DNA of 64,000 nt from Zerene cesonia (Eukaryota; Arthropoda; Insecta; Lepidoptera; Pieridae): positions 1,302,001-1,366,000 of the forward strand of contig NC_052110.1 in NCBI RefSeq assembly GCF_012273895.1, written 5' to 3'. Below, piece by piece: positions 48,661 to 58,902 of the stretch (within the stretch, counting starts at the first letter, position 1; every line of letters starts with the position of its first letter). The notes under the pieces were generated by a model. That model was not told the origin of the DNA, searched no databases, and saw only the letters and a program-made list of their open reading frames with translations. The translations under genes were made by a program, and so were the position numbers.

Positions 48661-49629
48661 TTTATATGCAGACTATATTAAATTTTATTGCCTTGAAATA
48701 AGAAGGACTTTTCAATGTAAACTTAACTACTATGGCCATATTATTTTTTGACATGAAGCAATCATTGTCGTATACCGATTTGATTCCGAAAGCTCAAGTT
48801 TTTTTTTACTTTAATGCGTAAACTAATGTCTCGTAATAATAATGAAAGTGGAACACCTGTTCTCTGCATTAATCCTATTGTTAGAAATAAATGTTAGGTA
48901 AATTTGGGATTTTTTGTGCAATTTTATTCTTTGAAAGTACAAGGGTAATATAAAAGGTAAACAGTTTTTGGGCATTTGTACACAGATTTTTTATGAAGCT
49001 TTCGGTTATTATTATTCTATACATATTGGTTTGTAAACTGATTCGTTGCCTGTGCAAACACTTTAAATTACGAGTATATTAATATTTCTTATAAATTGAA
49101 ATTATTCTAGGTTTTATTCTAAAAATGCTCGTATAACTTATTTGTCTTCATAAATATAATTCAACTTATCGCAATACAATGAAATACATCTACAAAAGTT
49201 GTATAATATAATAATGCTTATATTGTATATCATATAGAAACGCCGCGTCATAGATCACTGAAAATGACCATGCTGCCATATTAATACATTTACGAGGTTT
49301 CGTGTTACGACTAACTGTAGTGAGTATTCGAACGCTGCACCTCTTTTATGTCCGCCTGGTACTCGATCGGTTGAAGGTGTCGGATTTTATTTAATTTATG
49401 CACTTTTTTAAGTAGCTTGCTTGGTTGGACGTTTCATATTTTTTATGCTTCGTTTCAAATAGATGCACGTTAATAAACGCTGTGTTGTAATAATATTTAT
49501 TTTTGAAATATAGGAAGAAAGTAATATACTAACTACTGTAGCTAATATAAACTCACTTATTGAAACTGAACTGAAACTGAATGAAACTCGTAATGTTTTT
49601 ATTGTTTTTACTAAGATTAAATTAATATA

Positions 49630-49779
49630 AAACTGAAGAGTTTTGTGTTGGTGTAAACGCGATAATCTCCGGAATTATTGGACTGGTTCTAATTTATTTA
49701 AACCGTTGGATATGAACGTGATCCCTGGCTGCTAAGGGTATATAATATGTATCACGGGCGAAGCCGGGAGGAACCGAAA
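49630..49779 (+). mobile_element. Helitron, 5'-truncated, second family
   Basis: It has TTATTGGACTGGTTCTAATT, GTATCACGGGCGAAGCCGGG and a degraded end. Confidence 0.55.
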
Positions 49780-50715
49780 GTGAAGATAAAAAAAAATAAA
49801 ACTGAGAATTGAGAACCTTCCGTCATGTCAGAATGTTGGCTAACAAAATTATTTATTTGTAAGAGATCCTTTATTCTGTTTAAATACGTTTTAAATCATA
49901 TTTCTACACGATTATTCCCACATCCTAAGAATATTTTCGTAGTATGATACATGGTCAGTAATTACTCATACTAACTTAAGTTTTTGCAAGTCGAAAATAG
50001 AACTCGCATATATCGAGTTACTGATTTATTAATGTCACTTGATGTCACTCATCAGTGAGATCCTTGAAACGATGCGGGTTTTGATGTTGTGATCGATTAC
50101 AGGAGTTAAGCGCAGCTGTCCCATTCCGTAAGAAAGATGGGTAAGAATCGATGGTGATGTATTTGAAATCTCCATTTGTTTTAGTTTGTTTTTTTCCAAA
50201 AAACTATGTATTTCTCGAAATGTTTATTACAAATTGTAAGGTGTGTAAAATATATCGTTATTAAATAATATAATTATGTTAAGTTTGAAACAGTTTCTTG
50301 TAGTATTGTATATGGTCCCAATCCTATCAAACATTTTGAAAGATTTTTGGCATGAATAAGATTCAGATGTCTCCATAGGGTATCCATTTTTAACCGCTTT
50401 TTATCGTGGTATTCGATACAGAAGCGGTTAATTTATATTAATTCAAATATTCTGAAGGAGCGATCTCACGCTGAGCTGCCTACTATAAAATAACTAGCTT
50501 ATATCTAAATTGAACTCATTTATCAAGTGTAGTATCGATCAATTTCAATTAGGGCATCTATAAATCGTTAATTTATACAAAAATAATTATATGACATTAT
50601 TCTAAACAGAATAAAATGGTAAGATCCTCTATTGGTTACTTTTTTAGAACAAGCAATGGATTTTTAATAAAACTTATTTGATTCCCCAATACTTACCTTC
50701 AAATCCCTACGAATA

Positions 50716-50909
50716 TCACTACATAGTATAAAACAAAGCTTTCTCTATCCTTACGTCCCTACGTATCCGTGAATCTTCAAAAATACTCAGCGGATTTTGA
50801 TTGGGTATTGATAAATAGAAAGAGTGATTCTAGACGAAGGTTTATATGTACAATAACATCTATTAAACTACTCCGATTTAACGCGTGCGAAGCCGCGGGC
50901 AAAAGCTAG
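50716..50909 (+). mobile_element. Non-autonomous Helitron, third family
   Basis: A|TCACTACATAGTATAAAACA start, CAGCGGATTTTGATTGGG, GCGTGCGAAGCCGCGGGC and an AAAAGCTAG|T end. The best copy of this family here. Confidence 0.88.
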
Positions 50910-50910
50910 T

Positions 50911-51090
50911 AATATTATAAAAGTAACTCTGTCCCTCTGCGTTTTTGATTCCTAAACTACAAAACCGATTTAGTACTACGATAATTTGAGACCCTATAAA
51001 AGAAAAAGCTTGTAACCCTGGGATTATTTATATTTAAATATAAATAATCCCAGGGTTACAAGCTTATAGACTACGCGAGCGAAGCCACGT
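50911..51090 (+). mobile_element. Second Helitron-like unit directly following, with an internal palindrome
   Basis: It starts AATATTATAAAAGTAACTCT immediately after the preceding element's CTAGT. It continues with CTACAAAACCGATTTAG, then a 60-bp palindrome, and then CTACGCGAGCGAAGCCACG. The two units form a tandem or nested pair. Confidence 0.55.
51006..51065. repeat. 60-bp perfect palindrome without spacer
   Basis: Every base from 51006 to 51035 pairs with its partner from 51065 back to 51036. The left half runs AAGCTTGTAACCCTGGGATT onward. It is embedded in a Helitron-like unit. Perfect spacerless palindromes of this length are normally unstable, so it is either very recent or an assembly fold-back. 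Confidence 0.95.
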
Positions 51091-51150
51091 GTGTAAACGT
51101 AGATTTACATAGAAAAAAATCAACATCACTACTATGAAACGAATCAATGT

Positions 51151-51456
51151 CATGATCATCAGCCCATATACACGTTTCCACTGCTAGGACTCATGCCTCC
51201 TATGAGGCCATTATCCACCACGCTGGCCAAGTGCGGGTTGGCAGATGACACATGCCGTCGAATTTTGATTCTTGCACATGCCGGTTTCCTTACGATGTTT
51301 TTCTTCACCGTTTTAAGCAGTGGTGATGTTATCCACATATGCGCAGATAAATTGAAAAATCAGCTTATTTCCTGCACGCTCGACTGATTTCGAACCCCTG
51401 GCTTTTCGATTTTTTAAGTCCGAGATCCTCACCACTGAGCCACCACTTCTATATCG
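51151..51456 (-). mobile_element. Complete tRNA-derived SINE, family A, with 12-bp target duplication
   Basis: ACGAATCAATGT at 51139-51150 is repeated at 51457-51468. The minus strand reads a tRNA-like head (GTGGCTCAGTGGTGAGG; B box GGGGTTCGAAATC), then a body with GGAAACCGGCATGTGC and GTCATCTGCCAACCC, and a short ATGATCATG-type tail. Open frames here are the repeat. Confidence 0.93.
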
Positions 51457-52510
51457 ACGAATCAATGTAACTTGATATTTTGGAAGGTACAACAATCAAT
51501 TAGATTTAACATCATCTGTCAACGATAGCTATTTATCAAGCATTCAATTATAGGTCGGCGTTAAAAATTTAAATTTCGGGAACATTAAGAAAAAACTAAT
51601 TTAAATTCGGTAGCCGAGGGATGTTGGGGATAAAGATCTTCCCACAAGGGGACAGGTTACATTTTTATGCATATTGAATATTATTCTTTTGATAGCGTTT
51701 TTTGTCGCACTTGACGAATCGCTGATGATAATGTTGGTGTCTATTTAATACCTTGGAAGTTCACCTTCTGTATTGTGTTATCCACTAATGTTATGATTTT
51801 TTTATATATGACAGCACAAACAGGGTTTTTATACATTTTTCGAAACTCATGTATTAATAATAGTTTTTAAGTATGTGCCTATATTTATTTCAAATTGAGC
51901 TATTTAAAATTCATGTCTTTCTTTCTTTTTAAAATAAAATACAGTCGTTTTATAGCTATTAGATTAGGTATGTCTTAAAATCCATTACCAAAATGTGCCA
52001 ACCTTCCATGTGCCCAATATACATAAGTTTATATACAAAACCAATCTTTCAATACAATAAAGATTGAATATTATGTGATGTAATCGCCCGTATTGTACAA
52101 CCATTAGGCATAAGGTATCCTTTTAAAACTCGAAGTACATAAATAATTAGTAATTGATTTACAATTCATTTAGCGTTCCATAAATTGTAAATACAAGCGT
52201 ATCGGAGTTATCTCACAAACAATTTATTTGCGGCAGCCTCAAAGGAGTCGAAACAATAATAACGTAGAAATAGTAAACATTACAACGGCTTACTATCTGT
52301 GTTATTCTCGGATAGGGTTGTCAACGTACGTTTTAATTATTGATTTTTGTAATGATTTTTCATACTAAAAATAAAAAAATTACGTAAGTCATCTCAAGTA
52401 ATAGTAACCTTTAGTAATCATGACACGGGAATTAAGATAATAAAAATATACTTATTGTTGCGAACTATGTCTTATATTTGTGTCTTAGTAAGAAGAACAC
52501 ATTAGCGTAT

Positions 52511-52625
52511 TTTTTGGCCATGATCCCGTGGCCCCCACACTAAATCGGCTCGACGGAATACAGTGGGGTTTTGGTCGGTAGGAATTCGACATAAACCACG
52601 GCTTTACCCCCAGTGTCGTGGATAT
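52511..52625 (+). repeat. Dispersed repeat fragment (family D)
   Basis: It contains GTGGGGTTTTGGTCGGTAGG, ATTCGACATAAACCACGG and CCCCCAGTGTCGTGG, a string familiar from lepidopteran repeats (recalled, not checked). Probably a LINE 3' fragment. Confidence 0.45.
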
Positions 52626-53391
52626 ATATGCAAGATTTCCCACATACAAAAAATGAATGTGTCAAGAGTTTTATCTAATGAAGTTGTGATGAGTATAATT
52701 ATTTACGACACGTGATTGTAATTTTTAAACCTTTATATGGAAAATATATTAGATTTACATGTTGTTATACAATTTATACTATATACCTATATAGTATGGT
52801 TAAATGAAAGATAATATTGGCTTAAACAAATAAGGTACTATAATATGTAAGATTACGAAAAAATATTATAAGCGCGATTCAGCAATTGTACCCCTAAATT
52901 TCAATTTTCATTTTGTACGGTAGCAACCCTGAAAACAAATAGCAAAACCGGCGCTACGTTGTTTATATATGAAGCGTGCTAGGTTGACGTAGGTCACGGA
53001 CATCTGGCTCTGTTATTAGTGAAAACTTTTTCAGCATCACATGTTTAGTTTATAAGAAAATATTGTTTAAAGGATTTATTGGTTCGGAGGGAAGATCAAA
53101 AGAAAGAGCAATTAATGACTCGAAATTATCATCTCGCTGGTACCAAATTGTTATTATGATAAATTAAAAAATATATTTTCTTATATCTTTGCGCTATTTT
53201 GATAAACTTTGTGTCGCATAATTTATACGTTTATTACATTTTATTTACGTTAAGACTCTTCCTAATGGAACTGAATAAGAACTTACACCTAGTAAATTAT
53301 TTATCAGACCTTAAATCCTAAAATCAGTTGTATCCTTGATCTAGATGTGCATACCATATTGGCTATAACATAGTATACGTTTCACTACTCA

Positions 53392-54492
53392 TTTTTTTTT
53401 TTTTTTTTTTTTTNNNNNNNNNNNNNNNNNNNNNNNNNNNNNNNNNNNNNNNNNNNNNNNNNNNNNNNNNNNNNNNNNNNNNNNNNNNNNNNNNNNNNNN
53501 NNNNNNNNNNNNNNNNNNNNNNNNNNNNNNNNNNNNNNNNNNNNNNNNNNNNNNNNNNNNNNNNNNNNNNNNNNNNNNNNNNNNNNNNNNNNNNNNNNNN
53601 NNNNNNNNNNNNNNNNNNNNNNNNNNNNNNNNNNNNNNNNNNNNNNNNNNNNNNNNNNNNNNNNNNNNNNNNNNNNNNNNNNNNNNNNNNNNNNNNNNNN
53701 NNNNNNNNNNNNNNNNNNNNNNNNNNNNNNNNNNNNNNNNNNNNNNNNNNNNNNNNNNNNNNNNNNNNNNNNNNNNNNNNNNNNNNNNNNNNNNNNNNNN
53801 NNNNNNNNNNNNNNNNNNNNNNNNNNNNNNNNNNNNNNNNNNNNNNNNNNNNNNNNNNNNNNNNNNNNNNNNNNNNNNNNNNNNNNNNNNNNNNNNNNNN
53901 NNNNNNNNNNNNNNNNNNNNNNNNNNNNNNNNNNNNNNNNNNNNNNNNNNNNNNNNNNNNNNNNNNNNNNNNNNNNNNNNNNNNNNNNNNNNNNNNNNNN
54001 NNNNNNNNNNNNNNNNNNNNNNNNNNNNNNNNNNNNNNNNNNNNNNNNNNNNNNNNNNNNNNNNNNNNNNNNNNNNNNNNNNNNNNNNNNNNNNNNNNNN
54101 NNNNNNNNNNNNNNNNNNNNNNNNNNNNNNNNNNNNNNNNNNNNNNNNNNNNNNNNNNNNNNNNNNNNNNNNNNNNNNNNNNNNNNNNNNNNNNNNNNNN
54201 NNNNNNNNNNNNNNNNNNNNNNNNNNNNNNNNNNNNNNNNNNNNNNNNNNNNNNNNNNNNNNNNNNNNNNNNNNNNNNNNNNNNNNNNNNNNNNNNNNNN
54301 NNNNNNNNNNNNNNNNNNNNNNNNNNNNNNNNNNNNNNNNNNNNNNNNNNNNNNNNNNNNNNNNNNNNNNNNNNNNNNNNNNNNNNNNNNNNNNNNNNNN
54401 NNNNNNNNNNNNNTAGGCGTTAAGGTGATACCAAGAAGCTCGAGGTGGTCAGTTATCGGCACGGATACACCTTGGAAAGTCGGAGTCAGCTC
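53392..54492 (-). mobile_element. Minus-strand LINE: RT fragment and poly-A tail either side of an assembly gap
   Basis: At 54414-54492 the minus strand reads E-L-T-P-T-F-Q-G-V-S-V-P-I-T-D-H, then L-E-L-L-G-I-T-L-T-P. The 'LELLGITL' end fits the conserved 'F/LLG' block after the palm of non-LTR reverse transcriptases. At 53392-53413 a 22-nt T run (a minus-strand poly-A tail) abuts the other side of the gap. Together they describe one 5'-truncated LINE running right to left. The frame stays open into the gap, so completeness of the lost part is unknown. The LINE clade is not determined. Confidence 0.6.
53414..54413. other. Assembly gap of 1000 N
   Basis: Third fixed-size gap, inside a LINE. 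Confidence 0.99.
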
Positions 54493-55014
54493 ATTTATAA
54501 TACGTATACAAAATATTATATAGTTTTGGCTGTTGCAGCGTGAAGGGAAGACAAACATACATAACAAGTTGTATAAATAATAATAAGTTTAATTAAACAC
54601 AAGTAAAACATAATAACAGTCATCACAAAGTCAAATAACCACACACAGTCAGCCAACAAAGCCGTTAAAATAACTCACTTGCAGAAATAAATTTTATTTA
54701 TTAGTCCCGGGTATAAGCAATAATTTGAACGACTTTAATTGTCAGTCATTTCGCGTAATGACTGGGAGTATCGTACGATCTGATTGCTACGATTTGCACC
54801 TGCAATAAAGTATAAAAACGGTTATAATTTGAGCTCGATGATTTGTTAATTGCTTGTGCAATGTTAATTAATGTGCTCGTGGTAAATATTTTTGAAATTA
54901 ACAGTCTTTATTGAAGCGATGTCTCTTTACATCTTATAGCCAAGGGAAGGACATAAGATTTGAATTCAAATGAAGATAGAGACAACACGTGCGCGTTAAA
55001 ACCTTTATGTAAAA

Positions 55015-55219
55015 CTAGTTTTTGCCCGCGGCTTTGCAGGCGTTAAATTCGGAGTAAATGGATGTTATTAATAATATATTAATAACATCCGTATAATTCT
55101 ACTTTTGGACCAGCCTATCGATTAAAAAAAAACTATCCAAATCCGTTGTGTGGTTTGAAAGATCTTAGCATGCATACATACTGACGCGTGAAGCGACTTT
55201 TCTTTATACTATGCAGTGA
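55015..55219 (-). mobile_element. Non-autonomous Helitron, third family, with inner hairpin
   Basis: Minus-strand ends A|TCACTGCATAGTATAAAG and GCCGCGGGCAAAAACTAG|T. Inside, GGATGTTATTAATA (55060-55073) and its exact reverse complement (55077-55090) form a 14-bp hairpin. Confidence 0.85.
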
Positions 55220-55743
55220 TGATTGCATAAATATCTGAGTTATTTCTAAACCTCGCTTATATTACAAAACACAAAGCGAATTTAAATTATCTTTACAACA
55301 CTAGACACACCACAGTAACGGTAAAGTTAAGTACTATAACTTGAAATAAGATGCTACTTACGTTAGTTATTGGGACAAACAGGCCGTTTTACATGTAATA
55401 AGCACGTCTAAGAAACCATTTAAGGCTTTACCGGCTTGATGCTATTTCAACATTAACATCCTTCTAAGTTCTCGACATTATGATTTCTTTACTTCTTTTA
55501 TTAGTTAATTTCAATATTTTAAATGATTATAATATATCAGGATCTTATATAAAGATACGCACAAAAATATAATTAAAATTGTGTATGTAATAGTGCTATT
55601 TTCTGTAGAAACTAATAACTTAATTAATTATTTTACTTGGATCAACAGCTTATATAAACAAAATATATTTAGCAGTTAAAGACGAATATATAAGGTCCAT
55701 ATTTTTTATTCGTAAGCGTATGTTGTTAAAATAGTATCACAGG

Positions 55744-55931
55744 CTGTATTAATATTATAAGAGTAATCTTAATATATATAAATTACCTTATTTCTCCGCG
55801 ACGGTCTCATAAGCTACTCAACCAATTTTAATCAAATATGCACAGTATGTGAAGTTTAATCCAACTTAAAAGATAGCATAGTTTATATTAATTCAACTAC
55901 GATATACATACGAGCCGGGGCATGGGGCTAG
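55744..55931 (+). mobile_element. Diverged Helitron
   Basis: TATTAATATTATAAGAGTAA start, CTACTCAACCAATTTTAATC, GAGCCGGGGCATGGGG and a CTAG|T end. Confidence 0.65.
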
Positions 55932-57070
55932 TAATAATATAGTACAAACGTATCTCTGTGGAATCATTACATGAAGAATTTGTAAGGGTGTAACGCCACG
56001 CAATTTGAAAAATAATACGTACTTGCCAACTCTAACCTACAGCCAACGTTCATTACCTTATACATATTCGTGGAACGTGCTGAAAATCCTCAATTATTTT
56101 TATCCTATTATACGAACTAGGTCTCTCACAGTACGATCGCTTCGTGAATTAATCACATCCATATTTAGCGACACCCATTGATATTGTAAAACATAATATA
56201 CTTTCTCATATGAGATGCATTTGTATGCGAGGGCACGCCCGCGCCATCTATGGTTGTAGGCGATTGACCGATTGCTTATTACGTGTAGAAAATGTTAAGG
56301 CGCTTATTGTTTTTCAAGTTTTATTTAATATTTACGTGTGCTTAATTCGCGTTTGTTTTTAAATTTGGAATGATTTCCAAATGTAGGGGTTTGTGTGAAA
56401 AATATTTATTTTAGTCGGTGTGGGGAAGGGGACATTCCGTAAACATGTAGTTATTTATGATTACCAAAATCTACATTTCATTATATCAAAATCTATCAAA
56501 AAAAGTAAAACAAGGGTAGCTTCTACTGAGTAAACAATAGCAAAATTGTATTGGTTTTAGAGATAACCTACTGCCTACTACAAATTACATCATACTAATA
56601 CCCAAATGCTGTAATTTTTTATATAGACAATAAACGGCTAGTAAAATAATAACAAATGAATCTCCCATCAACCAAAGAGGTTGTTCCATCTTGCCGTAAT
56701 CGTGCCTCAGTTTAAAATCGTCTTTTAAAATGACATTCAATTAATTACTTATCTCGAAATCAAGCAATTGTAAGACGTAAACTTGGCGATAGCTCCGAAA
56801 TATATGGCTAAAAATAAATCATAAACAAATGTTAAGGTTGTGCGCAATAAAAGCCTGTTTGCGTTTGGCGAGGGTCAAGGGATGGGTTAGTGCGTTAAAG
56901 TAAATACATACATACATGTAAAAGACGAAAGTTTTCTTATTAAATTACATTGACTTAACGAATAGTAGATGAATTATTTATTAAAATGTATTTCCTATTT
57001 ACAGTTAAGGAACACGTGAACACGTTCTTTAAACTGACCGATTTAAATGTAGACTTGAAAACAAATTTAT

Positions 57071-57253
57071 TCCTACTATATATATTGTAAAAGCTATAGC
57101 AAGTCTCTTCTTCACGCTAAACCACTGGATGGATATGGATTAAATTTGGTACTCAGATAGTTTAAGACCTGACAAAGCACATAGCATAGGTTTTATAACT
57201 AAAATTCTACGGAACTGGGAAATATACGGACAAAGCCGCGGGCACTAAGCAAG
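57071..57253 (+). mobile_element. Diverged Helitron
   Basis: TCCTACTATATATATTGTAA start, AAACCACTGGATGGATATGG, ACAAAGCCGCGGGCACTAAG and an eroded end. Confidence 0.65.
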
Positions 57254-57329
57254 TAAAAAAAACAATGTTCTTAAAAATGGTCATATCGTGTTCTTATTCC
57301 ATAAGAAATATCATAATTCTAAACAAAGA

Positions 57330-57440
57330 GTCTCCCAGACAGTCTGTATTCTGTTACTTGGGCCGCAGCGGCGCCTGCGCAGGTCCCGTTAATTTTAGTC
57401 CACACAACATCGTATTACGATCCAGCACGGGTCACTCGTT
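57330..57440. other. GC-rich island in AT-rich DNA
   Basis: It contains GGGCCGCAGCGGCGCCTGCG and CAGGTCCCG. Both strands have open frames, but none with convincing splice sites and phase. GCGCCTGCGCA is one mismatch from an NRF1/EWG-type site. It could be a promoter, enhancer or short exon. Confidence 0.25.
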
Positions 57441-58191
57441 TCAATTAAACACTCTAATGTTATTGGTTTATAGACATTTTGATGTCTTAGTTATCTGTGT
57501 ACTTATGTTTTGTTAGTCTGAGTTAGAGAATTATTTATTGTATTATTAATGGCTATGATGATATTATCAAAACAAGTGATCATTTATCTTTATAACAGAG
57601 TTAAAAATAGATTAAATTTGTATAAGCCACGCTCCACAGTGTTTTACGAAATATACCAGAGGCATAATGATTAATATTACAATATCATTCGAAGTTCATA
57701 TCACAGAAGTAGTAATAATATTTACAAAGTTTAAAATATAACATTTAGGTTGGTTGTTTTTTAGACTAAAGCGAAAACTAGATTTTAAATAATTAATGTT
57801 TTATGCATATCTCCTTCTTCCATCCAATAAGTATTATATGTTCATGATGCTAAAATCCTAAGCCTTAAGCTATCTAAACCTTATACTAATACATTTTAAG
57901 ATAGAACGATCTATTTCTTTGTGAAGTGTACATCAAAATATGTTAAACTGTTTAGGTATGTGTATTAAACAGAATTTGTAATATGTATATAAAATTAAGT
58001 GATTCATTCTAATAGAATAAAGTCAATAATTCATTTTCAATGTTCATTGAGAATTATTAACATAGGAAGTGCCATTTATGTACTTACAACATAAGCACGT
58101 GGTAATTACTTGCTAAGGAATTAGGATTACTAATGTTGCAACATAGAAAGCACTAAGTACTAAGTTCAGAGTGCAAAGATACGTAATATAA

Positions 58192-58372
58192 TCCTACTAA
58201 TATTATAAATGCAAAAGTATCTCACTTCACGCCTAAGCGGCTAAACCGATAGTTTGAGGCCCGGAAAATTACATAAGATCTTTTATATCCCGGAAATCTC
58301 ACGAGAACAGGAACTATATGGGAAGTCCAATTTACTATTTTATACATATACTACGTTTGCGAAGCCACAGAT
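58192..58372 (+). mobile_element. Diverged Helitron
   Basis: A|TCCTACTAATATTATAAATG start, CGGCTAAACCGATAGTTTG, TACGTTTGCGAAGCCACAG; the terminal CTAG is lost. Confidence 0.7.
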
Positions 58373-58439
58373 AACATAATTTATAATTTTTTTATACGCT
58401 TTAACAAAGGTCTAGACTTCAACTGCAAAAGTAGATATA

Positions 58440-58556
58440 AACCACGCTCGCTGTAAAGTTTTCGAAACGGCGGGTTAGTAATACTAATAAATATGAAAAT
58501 GAATAAATATTACTTTAATTTCTAAATGTATAATACTCGCGTAAAATCAAACACAA
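58440..58556 (+). mobile_element. Family C element, left arm missing
   Basis: The core AACCACGCTCGCTGTAAAG and TCGAAACGGCGGGTTAGTAA is followed by the right arm TTTAATTTCTAAATGTATAA and TCGCGTAAAATCAAACACAA. Confidence 0.65.
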
Positions 58557-58824
58557 TTAAATACTTCAAATGTAATTATCCACCGGGGTCTACCCTGTAT
58601 AAAGTTCTTACAAAATAAATTTATTTCAATCGAATTTTATACATGGAACAAAATATAGAATAAAGATGCTTTATCTAGAATCCATACAATGCAGTAATGC
58701 CAAGGACACACGTTTTCCCAGTTTCCATTTTCAGTAAAACATGTTTCGATATGCAATACATATTATGTACGGGGCATAATTATACATATCGCGACAATTG
58801 CTCAATCTAAAATGTAAATTATAC

Positions 58825-58902
58825 GGTTGGCATAGAGGTTATTTTCGCATCCATCGCCCGAGGCCTATAGCTATCAAGGTCTTCGGACGAGTTGAATGTC
58901 AA
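58825..58902 (-). CDS. Possible 26-codon exon (weak)
   Basis: The minus strand is open for exactly 26 codons between an AG (58904-58903) and a GT (58824-58823). It reads L-T-F-N-S-S-E-D-L-D-S-Y-R-P-R and then A-M-D-A-K-I-T-S-M-P-T. The acceptor AAACAAAG has a poor pyrimidine tract and the donor is GTATAA. Composition is coding-like. Could be chance. Confidence 0.2.

Noticed and set aside
57265..57516. 83-codon plus-strand frame through the GC-rich island
   Set aside because: Two plus-strand frames are open across the same GC-rich island, with no convincing splice sites or phase; kept only as an unexplained island.
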